A stretch of DNA of 64,000 nucleotides from Fibrisoma montanum (lineage in GTDB: Bacteria; Bacteroidota; Bacteroidia; Cytophagales; Spirosomataceae): the NCBI RefSeq assembly GCF_003583365.1, contig NZ_QXED01000007.1, positions 366,498-430,497 on the forward strand. Reading direction: 5' to 3'. The position numbers and the translations under genes were made by a program. The first letter of the stretch is position 1; each line of letters starts with the position of its first letter. The notes under the pieces are model-generated. The model saw only the letters and a list, made by a program, of their open reading frames with translations. It had not been told where the DNA came from and did not search any database. This document shows positions 8,169 through 17,481 of this stretch, piece after piece.

Positions 8169-9110
8169 TCAAATGTCGGCCCACTCGTTGAGCGGCACGT
8201 GGGCGGGTTGAAACTGCATTCCCAGCTCCTGAGCAGCCAACGCATAGCTATATACGTTTCGGGCAGCGTGGACCGGGACTTTGCCGTTCAGCATAAGCGT
8301 CATGTCCGATATTTTATAGCTTTCGCTGTTGAGCAGGTAGTTTCTGCCATGCAGCCCGGCGGTAGTTGCGGCCCGGAAAATCCCCTCGGCCACGTCGGAA
8401 ACCGACACAATGGCCATCTCCACGTCGTGGTCAAACATCATCTGCACGAACGGATTAGGGGCAATTTTATGCTTGATAAGGTATTGCAGGCCCACCGACG
8501 TCGAATCCTCACGGGCCGACAGCGGTTTACCCATCACGCCTGTGGGCGACACGCTCACGATCTCGAAACCGGGTTGGGGATACGCGGCCACGAATGTTCG
8601 CACGGCCTGGTCGGCGTAGTACTTGGCCTGCGCATAGGGAATGGATTCGGGGTCCAGGTACGGCTCGTCGGCTTCGGTATACAGGTGGTCGGCTGGGTAG
8701 TGGGGGACGGGCATCGGGTAGGCGGTGTTGAGCGCACCTACCGAGGCTACGAACACCACCTTCTGTATCGAAGGCGTCTGGCTGACCACCTTCAGGAAGT
8801 TTTCGGTTCCGCGGACGGTCGGCTCGAACACCTCTTCCTGCGGATTCTCGGCGGCTAATTGAAAGGGAGTGCCGCTATGAACCACAATGTTGCAATCCCT
8901 TAAAAACTCGCCAAGATCTGCTTCGTTGGTTACGTCCACTTTCCTGATGGTCAGGTTTTCAGCGTGAGGAAGCTGATGCAGATGCTGGTATTTTTCGGGT
9001 TTAGCAAGGTCTGTAGTGGATACCTTCACGGTATAGCCTTCGTTCAGAAATTTTTGGGTTACGTAGCTGCCAATGAAGCCAGCTCCGCCAAGGATGCCTA
9101 CCGTTTGCAT
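8169..9110 (-). CDS. NAD(P)-dependent epimerase/dehydratase (extended SDR)
   Basis: 313 residues, full length for an atypical/extended short-chain dehydrogenase. The N-terminal Rossmann motif is GGAGFIGS at residues 8-15; the catalytic Tyr-x-x-x-Lys is Y159-A-Q-A-K163, with the catalytic Ser in VASVGALNTA near 123. The segment FVASVGA...YTEADEPYLDPESIPYAQAKYYAD is typical of dihydroflavonol-4-reductase-like enzymes that reduce a carbonyl or epimerise a nucleotide sugar. Substrate cannot be read from the sequence. It stands alone with a hairpin just upstream of its start. Confidence 0.87.
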   Translation of the reverse strand: MQTVGILGGAGFIGSYVTQKFLNEGYTVKVSTTDLAKPEKYQHLHQLPHAENLTIRKVDVTNEADLGEFLRDCNIVVHSGTPFQLAAENPQEEVFEPTVRGTENFLKVVSQTPSIQKVVFVASVGALNTAYPMPVPHYPADHLYTEADEPYLDPESIPYAQAKYYADQAVRTFVAAYPQPGFEIVSVSPTGVMGKPLSAREDSTSVGLQYLIKHKIAPNPFVQMMFDHDVEMAIVSVSDVAEGIFRAATTAGLHGRNYLLNSESYKISDMTLMLNGKVPVHAARNVYSYALAAQELGMQFQPAHVPLNEWADI

Positions 9111-9606
9111 AAAGTTTGGGTTTAAACCACCGGGCCATTTATAGCCCGGTGATGGGGTATGAACAGATTTGGTTAAGAAGGAAGATGTAATTAGTTCTCA
9201 GCCGAATAGGCCCAATCGGGCAGGAGGTGACCAGTTCTCGCTTCTATTCGCCAAATGAGGGGGTCCGTTTTGAACCGCGCGTATAACTTACCCTGATGCT
9301 GTGGTTCGTGTAAGCGGTAATCGTAGCCACGGCAGCTGGCAGGATATACAGGAAGCAAAAAACACCTGAGAAGGGACGATGGTAAAATGGAGACACATGG
9401 TTGGGAACGCTTTGGGGTGGATTAGAAATGGTTGGTCCAATCGACTCGACAACTCGATGGGGCCGACAACGGATCTAAACTATCGCCAACATATTCTCAG
9501 GCCAAGTGCTCAAGGACGAACACACTGGTTTACTGTCCGAAGGACAGGAATTACTTACCGGAGGCACAGACTGAAAAAGGGTTAATCAAGCTGCTGATAA
9601 TGAGGA
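9111..9606. other. Intergenic stretch with one hairpin, no supported gene
   Basis: About 500 bases between two minus-strand genes. An 8-bp hairpin (CACCGGGC at 9128 pairing with GCCCGGTG at 9144-9151) sits 18 bases upstream of the epimerase start; it could end an upstream transcript or act in the leader. The overlapping 60-68 codon frames around 9379-9614 show no recognisable motifs, signal peptide or plausible initiation site, so I call no gene. Confidence 0.5.
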
Positions 9607-10344
9607 TCAAATAGTCTGAATTCGTTTCAGAAATGCCTCGCGCAGGAGGTGGCTGAGCGGAATCGCTTTACCTCGGATCCCGATATGGCCCTCGCCTACC
9701 TCATCGACCTGCGTCAGATTTACCAGATAGGAGCGGTGTACACGTACAAAAAAGTTGGCCGGGAGTTTATCTTCCATCACCTTCAGTGTCGTTGTTAGCA
9801 GGTATTCCTTTCCGGCTGTGCAGAGGTGACAGTAGTTACGGTCGGCTTCCACGTAGAGAATATCGGCGATGAAAATCTTGACGATCTTTTCCCGATGCCG
9901 CACAAAAATCCGGTCACTGAGCACAAAGGGCGCGTCGGGGGCAGGGTTGGCAGAGGTGGGTGGCTCGTCGGCCAGGCGACTCACGGCCAGTTCGATTGCC
10001 CGTTGTAGCTCAATTGCCCGGATCGGCTTGGCGATGTAAGCGTAGGGATGTGTTTTTTTCGCCCGGGCAAAGGTGGCCTCGTCGGTATTGGCCGTGACGT
10101 AAATAATCGGGATGTTCCACTGCTGGTGAATAGCATGGGCTGTGTCGATACCATCGAGTGAGCCTTTGAGACTGATATCGAGCAGAATCAGATCAGGGCG
10201 GTTGGTTTCAGCATTTGAGATGGCTTCTTCGCCCCTGGGCACAATCCCGCTGACCTCATAGCCAAGTTTAGTGAGTTGCAGGGCGATGTTGGCAGCAATG
10301 ATCATGTCGTCCTCCACGACGAGCAACTTCAAGGGGGTGTCCAT
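9607..10344 (-). CDS. LytTR-type response regulator
   Basis: 245 residues. Receiver domain at 1-125: acidic pocket VVEDD at 10-13, phospho-acceptor D56 in LILLDISLKG, conserved Thr in VTAN and Lys in YIAKP. A linker leads to a LytTR DNA-binding domain at about 145-245 (FVRHREKIVKIFIADILYVEADRNYCHLC, FFVRVHRSYLVNL). Such regulators are normally controlled by a histidine kinase, but none is adjacent; it is an orphan with 300-500 bases of non-coding DNA on both sides. Its targets cannot be told from the sequence. Confidence 0.92.
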   Translation of the reverse strand: MDTPLKLLVVEDDMIIAANIALQLTKLGYEVSGIVPRGEEAISNAETNRPDLILLDISLKGSLDGIDTAHAIHQQWNIPIIYVTANTDEATFARAKKTHPYAYIAKPIRAIELQRAIELAVSRLADEPPTSANPAPDAPFVLSDRIFVRHREKIVKIFIADILYVEADRNYCHLCTAGKEYLLTTTLKVMEDKLPANFFVRVHRSYLVNLTQVDEVGEGHIGIRGKAIPLSHLLREAFLKRIQTI

Positions 10345-10663
10345 TCCATTTGTTGATCAGTCGTCAAGTACTCATCACGCACGTACCGAAGGTTGAACTC
10401 GGTACCGCGTATCCTTGGTAGCGCTAGCAGTGTAATCAACACTGTAAATCCGCTACGAAGTAAACGCAAATTTTATAGTTATGAAAATCAATGACTTGAT
10501 TAAGCGAAGCCATTCGGATAAAAAGAATTTATGGCACGTATGCAACGGATCACATTGGACAGATACTAAAAAATCTCTGTCTCGCAAAAACGTTCCCAGT
10601 GTAAGCCGCATCAACCTTTCAAACAGGGCGTTTCATAAGGCCGACAGATCCCTTAAAATAGGT
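10345..10663. other. Intergenic stretch, no supported gene
   Basis: About 320 bases. A 75-codon plus-strand frame begins at 10481 and runs into the 3' end of the minus-strand DUF1801 gene; its product (rich in Lys, Ser and Asn, without a motif) is not convincing. The part near 10345-10400 probably holds the promoter of the LytTR gene. Confidence 0.45.
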
Positions 10664-11053
10664 TCAATCCGTTGTTGCAACAAGCCAGGTTTGCACAAGT
10701 TGAGTTAAGGTATTCTGAACTGAGGTTATGGAAGACAGGCTTACAAAGCTGGCAATAGCTCGATCATTGCCGCGCCATACTAAAATGCCAGCCTCATCCT
10801 TTATTAGTTGTTGCTTCGGTTGTTCTGTCACTTTCACCCCTCGATGAAAGATCAACTGAATTTGGTTAGGGGGCTGAATCTTCATGGTTATGCGATCTTC
10901 ATTGCCAATTGAGTAGTTGGGGCCGTTCCACTTAATGCTTTCTGCCAGTCGATTATCAGCCTGCACGATTATTCCCCGTAATGTTTCGATCTGCTGGCGG
11001 AGGGGGTGATCAAGCTGATCTAAAAATTGAGTTACTTCTTTATTTACCGGCAT
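10664..11053 (-). CDS. DUF1801 (YdhG-like) domain protein
   Basis: 129 residues from an ATG at 11053. The pattern VTQFLDQLDHPLRQQIETLRGIIVQADNRLAESIKWNGPNYSI is the DUF1801/YdhG signature (helix, then I-K-W-N-x-P-x-Y), followed by DRITMKIQPPNQIQLIFHRGVKV. Family members are small cytosolic proteins, one of them proposed as an iron chaperone (frataxin-like fold); function here is unknown. The frame continues upstream into degraded serA-like sequence with no stop between, so a longer chimeric start is possible, but the domain begins at MPVNKE and the upstream part is pseudogene. Confidence 0.8.
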   Translation of the reverse strand: MPVNKEVTQFLDQLDHPLRQQIETLRGIIVQADNRLAESIKWNGPNYSIGNEDRITMKIQPPNQIQLIFHRGVKVTEQPKQQLIKDEAGILVWRGNDRAIASFVSLSSITSVQNTLTQLVQTWLVATTD

Positions 11054-11179
11054 TGCAGGGTTCTTTTTAGGTTTCTCAAAGCTATGGCCATCAGTCGTAG
11101 TAGGAACCTGTTGATCACGCCAAATATGGGTGGTAATTGCGACAAGTATAGCTTTGTAAGCAATACCTACGATACCACC

Positions 11180-11636
11180 CATCTCGCTAAACGCTCCCAA
11201 CTGAGACGAAAAAAAAACCGCCATGCCGAGGGCTTCGGCTACGACCGACAACTGGGTGCCAATGCTGCCGTACCCGACAATACCGAGCTTTTTGCCGCGC
11301 AGTTCATAGCTGCGGCTGGCCGATTTGGCCCAAATGCCCCGGTGCATCCGGGCCGACTTGTCGGGAATATTTCGGATGAGCAGAATCATCTCGCCCAGCG
11401 CCAACTCGACCGGGTGTTGCTGTACGGCGCGTGAAAAACGGCAATGCCCTGCTGCTGAGCCGCCCGCGAACCAATTCATCGAGCGCCCCTTTGACCAGTT
11501 CAACCGCAAATCCTTCCTGCTCCAGAGCCCGAACGGCTTTGGGATGAATGTTTTCGAGCAACAGCGCTTTTGGAGGTCCGTTTAGCACGGCCAAATTCTT
11601 TGCGGGCACTTCAAGTAATTCAGGTGTCGTATACAA
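11180..11636 (-). pseudogene. serA: Decayed D-3-phosphoglycerate dehydrogenase copy
   Basis: The start (ATG at 11636) reads ...KALLLENIHPKAVRALEQEGFAVELVKGALDEL, the typical N terminus of bacterial phosphoglycerate dehydrogenases. The frame is then broken, and after an internal loss it resumes in another frame with ALGEMILLIRNIPDKSARMHRGIW and YELRGKKLGIVGYGSIGTQLSVVAEALGM, the NAD-binding Rossmann part (GxGxxG). The catalytic and C-terminal portions are missing. A functional copy presumably exists elsewhere because serine synthesis needs the enzyme (inference). Clear pseudogene by frameshift plus deletions. Confidence 0.85.
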
Positions 11637-11715
11637 ATTTTCAATTTAATTCTCCAAACACGACAGACTGCTCATGGATTTGGAAAGACTCCGAATCAGA
11701 TTGTCAATTTCCGGG

Positions 11716-13011
11716 CTAGCGGCCTTTGCCATAAAAATGAAAATCGGCAAAAGCTATGAACTGAAGCCAATCGTAGAGCAGGATGTCGTGTATGCCATTG
11801 CGGAGGTGGTAACCGATGTGCCGTCCGGTGATGGGTTGCTCGACAGCGGGCGGTTTATTTGAATCGAGTCCCTTTAATCCGTACAAACGGTACACCTCGC
11901 TGGCATGGTACGCTGACAGATATTCGCCTTTTGGATCGGCAAGTAAATCTTTCGATGCGCTGGCAATATACAGGGGCCGGGGAGCTATACAGGCCAGAAG
12001 CTGGTGAAAATCAACGGGCAGGCGCGCGATGTCCTTTTTAAACAGCATCATGTTTTTACAGTACCAGAAGGCGTTACTTGTCAGAGCGTGCTCGAACGTT
12101 TCCCCAAAATTGCGCCGACAGATAGCCGCTCCCCCTTCACCCGAATCGTTGGCGATGACCAGGGCAAAGCGGGGGTCCTGTGCCCCGGCCCAGAGCGCCG
12201 TTTTGCCCTGCCGGGAGTGACCAATCACTGCAACCCGTTTAGCATCAACCTCCTGGTCCTGTTCGAGATAATCCATCGCCCGCATCAGCCCCCAGGCCCA
12301 GGCCCCGATAGTGCCCCACTCGCTGCTGTCGGGCTCGGTCTGACCTTTTTTGTAAAAAAGCGGGTGGATGCCGTTCTGAAACCCCTGATTGTTATCGGGG
12401 TCAAGATCACCATAGTAGATTGTGGCAAGGCCGTATCCCCGCGCCAGAATGGTATCGACTGGAAAGCGCCGGGCGTGCTTGCCCCGTGTGACCGCCGTAG
12501 CCCGGTTGTCTTTTGTCCCAACGGCGGTGTCATTCCGTACCCATTGGTCGGTGATAGTGATTTCAGGGTCCGGGTAGACCGCCTGGTTACCGAAATAATT
12601 CAGAGACAGAAAAACCGGAACCGGTTTGGCGGCCTTGGGCAGGTACATCAGGATAGTCATTCGGTGTTTCGATGATTGACCGAAATGCACTACAATCTCC
12701 TTTCGGCGTGCTTTCCCGTTGAGGGCATTAGGGTTTTGGTTTCGGACTTCAAACCGCATCGGAACAGTCGTTTGCGGAGTTTTTCCATACACCCACTGGC
12801 TGAATAAATTCATTGTGGCCGGTCGGCCATAGCGTTCCCAATCTTTCGCCGTTTTAACCGGATGTCTGGAGTCGGCCTTAAGCACTGCGAGCAACGTGTA
12901 GGAGCCAACGTTTTCTTCCTGGTAATTAATAGGCATGCCTAAATATGTTTGCTGGGCAACGCTGGGCAGTGAACCAAGAAAACTGAGGAGCAGGAAAAGC
13001 CAATTTTTCAT
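11716..13011 (-). CDS. CE15-type glucuronoyl esterase, exported
   Basis: 431 residues from the ATG at 13011, which opens a signal peptide (MKNWLFLLLSFLGSLPSVAQ); a start seven codons earlier is possible. The alpha/beta hydrolase core carries the CE15 nucleophile motif G-H-S-R-Q-G-K (Ser266) after a Trp-rich GTIGAWAWGLMRAMDYLE stretch, an NDSGEGG segment, APRPLYIASA, and a C-terminal GRHIGYHLRNGIHD with the likely catalytic His (about 408). CE15 enzymes cleave the ester between lignin and 4-O-methyl-glucuronate on xylan. With the ThuA-family neighbour this hints at plant-polysaccharide use. Full length. Confidence 0.87.
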   Translation of the reverse strand: MKNWLFLLLSFLGSLPSVAQQTYLGMPINYQEENVGSYTLLAVLKADSRHPVKTAKDWERYGRPATMNLFSQWVYGKTPQTTVPMRFEVRNQNPNALNGKARRKEIVVHFGQSSKHRMTILMYLPKAAKPVPVFLSLNYFGNQAVYPDPEITITDQWVRNDTAVGTKDNRATAVTRGKHARRFPVDTILARGYGLATIYYGDLDPDNNQGFQNGIHPLFYKKGQTEPDSSEWGTIGAWAWGLMRAMDYLEQDQEVDAKRVAVIGHSRQGKTALWAGAQDPRFALVIANDSGEGGAAICRRNFGETFEHALTSNAFWYCKNMMLFKKDIARLPVDFHQLLACIAPRPLYIASASKDLLADPKGEYLSAYHASEVYRLYGLKGLDSNKPPAVEQPITGRHIGYHLRNGIHDILLYDWLQFIAFADFHFYGKGR

Positions 13012-13097
13012 AAAAAAGGTTGATAGGAGCATTAAAACAGGTGCATGGTTCCCCCAATTTATGGAGTTGTTCGGCTCCTAATTTAGGCGTTCATTTT

Positions 13098-13779
13098 CTA
13101 TTTTGCCTCTCCCGGCGCCGTTAGCGGCTCGTGATGAATGGTCCAGAGGATACCGTTCTGCATCAACCGCCGGAACGGTTCGTGCAGCCAGTTGTCGTGA
13201 AAATGACCGAGCGTACTGGCGAAACTCCGGCCCGAAGGCACTCCGGCCACGCTGGGTCGTACGAGTGTCCAGGCTACCACCTCGGACTTGTCCCCAACCG
13301 GTACCTGAATCAGCGGTTCGGCTTTTTCGCTCAGTTGCGGATTGACGTAGATTTCCTCCATGATGGGCCGGGATTCCAGCCCCCGCAAAATCGGGTGGCC
13401 AGGTTTTACCAACTGCAGGCTAGTCGGGTCGAGATTGAGCGCTCCCGGTGGCCGGTTCCACCATCCACCCGCATAACCCATATACCGGGCTCCGTTCCGG
13501 GGTGTTGCGCCCGTGGCGTAATGCAGGGCCGTAAACCCGACGCCCGCCCGCATGAGCCGGTCAAACTGAGCCTGATATTTTTCCATCAGCGTATCGCCCG
13601 CCCGACCTGAATAATACACGATGGCCGAAACCCCTTCGAGCAGGGTCGAGTCGCGCGGCCAGCCATAGTCCGGAGATACAATAGCCTCTACATCGGGCAG
13701 TTGGTTCAGATTTTGGGCCAGCAATTCGGTTACTGCACTGTACATATGGGTGTTCCAGGGGTGGTCGGTGGGTGTTGTA
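13098..13779 (-). pseudogene. ThuA-family protein gene cut by an IS3-type remnant
   Basis: The frame encodes a ThuA (trehalose-utilisation-like, class I glutamine amidotransferase fold) domain: THMYSAVTELLAQNLNQLPDVEAIVSPDYGWPRD, AIVYYSGRAGDTLMEKY, GFTALHYATGATPRNGARYMGYAGGWW, and a C-terminal SFASTLGHFHDNW...QNGILWTIHHEPL. The first strand and signal peptide are missing: coding similarity can be followed upstream of the internal Met at 13745 as PTDHPWNTH and then stops at IS-like sequence near 13780. So the original start is lost. Without its 5' end it is unlikely to be exported normally. Family call is firm; disruption is seen directly. Confidence 0.8.
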
Positions 13780-13879
13780 AGTGTCCCTAAAATTCGGACA
13801 GTCTAAAATTAGAGAAACACTTAATTTTAGACTGCCATGAAAAAGACACGATTTACCGAAACTCAGATCGTTACCATCA
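13780..13879 (+). mobile_element. Left-end remnant of an IS3-family insertion sequence
   Basis: The stretch begins GTGTCCCTAAAATTCGGACAG, like IS3-family terminal repeats, and contains an ATG at 13837 that starts MKKTRFTETQIVTI, the usual N terminus of IS3-family OrfA (helix-turn-helix). After about 14 codons the OrfA similarity ends and the frame runs senselessly across the 3' end of the OmpA gene. The rest of the element and the 5' end of the ThuA gene are gone, indicating insertion followed by deletion. Confidence 0.75.
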
Positions 13880-13932
13880 ACCGCGCTGCCATGCCTGGCC
13901 GTAAGCAACAGAAGTCGATGTTTGGTTGTCTG

Positions 13933-15246
13933 CTATCTGGTGAAAAACCGGATGACAACTCGCCGGTTCTTAGCCCTGTTTTCCTCCGTATCGTTGGGAG
14001 CGGCCGGTGCATCGGAGCCTTTCCACGACGAAGAAAGCTGATTCGCCCCAACTCCTTTTTGCCGTAAATACTGTGCGACTACCCGCGTTCGGTATTCTGA
14101 CAACGTCATGTTCAGACCCCGCTCGCCAACGTTGTCCGTGTAGCCGGTAATCCGCCCCAACATAGTACGCCGGTTAATCATTCGCCAGGCAACGGTGTCG
14201 AGTTTACCCTTAACCTCACTGCGCAACGAGTAATCACTTTGGTCAAAGTATAAAATGGTACTGTCGAAGAACGTTGATGGTTGCGCTTCGGTCCCGATCA
14301 GTGGTGACTGCCCGGGACGATTTAGCCGAAACATCGCCAGATTTAGGCCTGGCCCCATCCTGAATGTTTCATCTGCCACGACGTGCCCATCCAGCGTTGT
14401 AGTCAGAAATTTATAGTCCTGCCCCGGTTTGAACGTACCCCAATCAAAGAAGCGGATCGGTACGTTCAGGCGAGACATGAAATGCTTATTGGTAGCATAC
14501 CGAAATTCATATCGAAATTTTTGGTTAGCAGGCATATCGTACGAAACCGCCAGTACATTATAAAGGGGCAGTAACTTAATCTGGTATAAGTCGTCGGCTG
14601 CTCCCGATTGCCCGACCACCAGTTCCCCACGGTAGGGTTGATAGCCATCGGCGCGGACGTCGAACGTCATCTTCTCACCCGGATTCAGCCTGACGAAGGA
14701 TGGCACTTTTGCCGAGTCGAGCTCAACGCACTCGGTACGCCCTCGCCGGGAATCCATGAAGCAGATCGTTGCGGGTATTCGTCTGAACGTTCGGGCGTGC
14801 AGTACCCGGAAATACACGTTTCGGGTTTTGCCCAAGCTGCGCGGTTTGTCAGCGGGCTTATCAATAAGCTGGTACGTCCTGGCTACCTGCTGCGAATCAC
14901 GGTTGATCACCGGTACCGAAATCATGAATTGAGCGTTCGCATTCATTTTTCCAACCCTAGTCACGGGTATGGTTTTCGTAGGATATCCGTCAACCTCAAA
15001 CGACAGCGCCTGAGTCGAATCCGAGATCTGGAACGTAAAATGACCGGCGGCATTACTCTCACCAACCTTCCGTCTTTTGCCGTTCACTAAAGCCGTTACA
15101 CTGGCTTTTAAATCCATTCCGGTAGTGACGTCCCAGCATACTCCGCTGATCGTTATGGTATCCGCCGGTATCCTTTTATCGGCTGGAAAAGAATCTATTG
15201 ACGAAAGGCCAAACAGCCAGAAAAGCATAACCGAAAGCATAGTCAT
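13933..15246 (-). CDS. OmpA-family outer-membrane protein
   Basis: 437 residues with an N-terminal signal (MTMLSVMLFWLFGLSSIDSF). Residues about 28-110 look like a beta-sandwich (ITISGVCWDVTTGMDLKASVTALVNGKRRKVGES, carboxypeptidase-regulatory-like), a second such module follows, and the C-terminal 130 residues form an OmpA peptidoglycan-binding domain: STILYFDQSDYSLRSEVKGKLDTVAWRM, GRITGYTDNVGERGLNMTLSEYRTRVVAQYL, and EENRAKNRRVVIRF. The domain contains the Asp and Arg that hold diaminopimelate in the family. It likely ties the outer membrane to the wall. Its 3' end abuts the IS3 remnant. Confidence 0.88.
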   Translation of the reverse strand: MTMLSVMLFWLFGLSSIDSFPADKRIPADTITISGVCWDVTTGMDLKASVTALVNGKRRKVGESNAAGHFTFQISDSTQALSFEVDGYPTKTIPVTRVGKMNANAQFMISVPVINRDSQQVARTYQLIDKPADKPRSLGKTRNVYFRVLHARTFRRIPATICFMDSRRGRTECVELDSAKVPSFVRLNPGEKMTFDVRADGYQPYRGELVVGQSGAADDLYQIKLLPLYNVLAVSYDMPANQKFRYEFRYATNKHFMSRLNVPIRFFDWGTFKPGQDYKFLTTTLDGHVVADETFRMGPGLNLAMFRLNRPGQSPLIGTEAQPSTFFDSTILYFDQSDYSLRSEVKGKLDTVAWRMINRRTMLGRITGYTDNVGERGLNMTLSEYRTRVVAQYLRQKGVGANQLSSSWKGSDAPAAPNDTEENRAKNRRVVIRFFTR

Positions 15247-15617
15247 GATCCAGGGGTAAGAATACGAGATAGTCTAGTGACTACTTAGCGCAAAGGAGTA
15301 AATATGAGTAAACAAAACCAAACACAGGCCAGATCAGGTTATAGGCGAATTACCCATTATACCCCAAACCAACTCGTGTCCGCGACACCTATGAACAGTA
15401 TACAGATTGCCTTTATTTCAAACAGCATTTCTTTCGTCAGCATACCCATGAACGTAGTGTAACTAATCGTAAGTGACGGATGTTAAAAATCACGCCGGAC
15501 GTACTGGATGACATAGTCGGTCAAAAGCCGGACGAATGCAATTGATCATTTAAACTTGCCAGTTACACCTGATCAACCTTACTTTGTTCATTCACCGGCT
15601 TTTACCCGCCCGTGCGT
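15247..15617. other. Divergent promoter region
   Basis: About 370 bases separate the divergent OmpA gene and the LytS-type kinase gene. No gene is seen. The right part carries a promoter-like pair (see 15556-15586); the left part is AT-richer around 15290-15360 and likely serves the OmpA gene. Confidence 0.5.
15556..15586 (+). promoter_or_regulatory. Bacteroidota-type promoter for the LytS-family kinase
   Basis: TTG at 15556-15558 and TTACTTTG at 15579-15586 are separated by 20 bases, close to the TTTG / TAnnTTTG arrangement of the Bacteroidota housekeeping sigma factor (one mismatch in the -7 box). The kinase start is 31 bases downstream. Confidence 0.45.
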
Positions 15618-16688
15618 ATGATACAATCCCTTCAATCGTACCCCAAACAGCGCTGGCTTCAGGAAATTTTGCTGTTTCTGGGCTTTTTCACGCTTAACTC
15701 ACTGACCTCCTGGGAACTGATCAATTCCCGGTCGTTGCTGGGGCAGGAGCTCGTGTACTTCTGTCTGCTCTATGGTCACGCTCAGATTCAGCGATTTTTC
15801 ATACTGCCAAAACTCCTCGATGGACACCGAACGCGTCGATATGCCGCGCTGTCTGTACTGATTCTGCTGCTTTTCTCGGTAATCCTGATGCTGGTCAATG
15901 AATGGCTTTGTACCGAAGAAATCAAGAAGGAGTTTGCGCCGGGGCTTATCTATCTCTACACAGTAGCCTGCGCAACCGTGAGTTTACTGCTCTTCAACGT
16001 TCCGCTGGTGGTCAACCGCTTCTACCAGCAACGTCAGCAGCAGGAGCAGTTTAATCGGTGCATGCAGGAAATGGAACTCAGTGTGCTGCGGTCGCAGATG
16101 AACCCGCATTTTCTGTTTAATACGCTGAATAACCTGTACGGCGTCAGTCTGCACGAACCCACCCGAACCCCGGATCTGATTATGCAGCTTTCCCAGCTTC
16201 TGCGGTATCAGATGGACAGTACACGTCGGATGTGGGTACCGCTGGCCGATGAACTCGACTTTTTAACCAGCTACATTGCGCTGGAAACGGAGCGAGTCGG
16301 TAGCCGCTGCCGGGTGCAGGTCAGCGGCCTGACGAATCAGGAGCCGGATGGGTATGTTGTAGCCCCGATGCTGCTGATGCCTTTCGTCGAAAACGCCTTT
16401 AAGCACGGTACGGCTGGCATTAACGTATGCGAGGTTAAAGTAGCGGTCACCGTTTGCGACGAAAAGCTGCACCTGCACGTAGTGAACTCGGTGCCGGGCC
16501 GGGCCAAAGCGCCCGTTTCGACGGGTGTAGGCCTCGATAATACCCAGCAACGCCTGGATATGCTGTATCCTGGTACGTATCAACTTGACATTCAGTCCTC
16601 ACCAGATCGTTACGTGGTCGATCTGACGCTGCCGCTCCAGCGATTGTCAGACCGAAAGCCCATCGGTACGGAACTGGTCGAAGCCTAA
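15618..16688 (+). CDS. LytS-type sensor histidine kinase
   Basis: 356 residues from the ATG at 15618 (a GTG two codons earlier also fits). Four membrane segments lie between residues about 15 and 132, with no separate sensor domain. A short coiled linker (FYQQRQQQEQFNRCMQEMELSVLRSQ) leads to the His_kinase motif MNPHFLFNTLNN with the phospho-acceptor His near 164, and an ATPase domain (FVENAFKHG, GVGLDNTQQRLDMLY). The family phosphorylates LytTR regulators; the next gene encodes one. Together with the AraC gene they form an operon. Confidence 0.93.
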   Translation: MIQSLQSYPKQRWLQEILLFLGFFTLNSLTSWELINSRSLLGQELVYFCLLYGHAQIQRFFILPKLLDGHRTRRYAALSVLILLLFSVILMLVNEWLCTEEIKKEFAPGLIYLYTVACATVSLLLFNVPLVVNRFYQQRQQQEQFNRCMQEMELSVLRSQMNPHFLFNTLNNLYGVSLHEPTRTPDLIMQLSQLLRYQMDSTRRMWVPLADELDFLTSYIALETERVGSRCRVQVSGLTNQEPDGYVVAPMLLMPFVENAFKHGTAGINVCEVKVAVTVCDEKLHLHVVNSVPGRAKAPVSTGVGLDNTQQRLDMLYPGTYQLDIQSSPDRYVVDLTLPLQRLSDRKPIGTELVEA

Positions 16689-16761
16689 CCACCGAAACGC
16701 TGCCTGATTCGACGCATTACTCTTGAAAGCGTGGTCTACCCTCATTTAACGCATTACACCT

Positions 16762-17481
16762 ATGGCTGAGCCACTACGCTGTCTGATTGTGGACGACGAA
16801 ATAGCCGCTCACTACGTCCTGGAAAATTACATTGGCCGCATGGATCGGCTGGTGCTGGCCGGACAGTGCTACAACGCCCTGGACGCCCTCAACTTTCTGC
16901 ACCGCCAACCAGTCGACCTGTTGTTTCTGGATATCAACATGCCCGAATTGACGGGTCTGGAGCTGCTCAGTAGTTTGAGCTACGCCCCCCGTACGATCCT
17001 GACGACGGCCTACACCGAATTTGCGTTGCAGGGCTATGACTACGGCGTGACGGATTACTTAGTCAAACCGATTCCCTTCCCGCGCTTTCTGAAAGCGGTC
17101 GATCGCGTGCTGGCCCAGCAGCCGGCGTTGGTGGGGGCACCGGCCGTACCGGCACCCGCGTCGGTGATCCCCACCGACTCGATTATGGTGAAGGTAGATG
17201 CCGACTGGATTCGGGTCCGGCTGGACGAGTTGCTCTACGTCCAGAGCTGGGGCAATTACGTCAAGCTGTTTCTGCCGGGCCGGATGCTGCTCACTCCCTT
17301 AACGACCTCCGAACTGGAGAGCCGACTCCCGACGGATCAGTTCATCCGCATCCACAAATCCTATATTGTGGCACGTAATAAAATTGAACGACTGAGCGGC
17401 AACACCCTGCACATCGGCGGCTCAGAACTGCCGGTTGGTATCACGTTCCGGCGGGAGCTGACCGACCGGCTGCATAAATGA
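16762..17481 (+). CDS. LytTR-type response regulator
   Basis: 239 residues. Receiver domain 1-120: IVDDE at 9-13, phospho-acceptor D57 in LLFLDINMPELTG, TTAY and the conserved Lys in YLVKP. After a proline/alanine-rich linker (about 127-142) comes a LytTR DNA-binding domain (IMVKVDADWIRVRLDELLYVQSWGNYVKLFL, FIRIHKSYIVARNKIERL). The cognate kinase is the gene just upstream, 73 bases away. The stop overlaps the ATG of the AraC gene by four bases, implying translational coupling. Confidence 0.94.
   Translation: MAEPLRCLIVDDEIAAHYVLENYIGRMDRLVLAGQCYNALDALNFLHRQPVDLLFLDINMPELTGLELLSSLSYAPRTILTTAYTEFALQGYDYGVTDYLVKPIPFPRFLKAVDRVLAQQPALVGAPAVPAPASVIPTDSIMVKVDADWIRVRLDELLYVQSWGNYVKLFLPGRMLLTPLTTSELESRLPTDQFIRIHKSYIVARNKIERLSGNTLHIGGSELPVGITFRRELTDRLHK

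Noticed and set aside
10481..10708. 75-codon plus-strand frame
   Set aside because: Overlaps the end of the DUF1801 gene and has no motif; likely chance.
13837..14067. 77-codon plus-strand frame starting like IS3 OrfA
   Set aside because: Only the first 14 codons resemble OrfA; the rest is antisense to the OmpA gene. It is reported as an IS remnant, not a gene.
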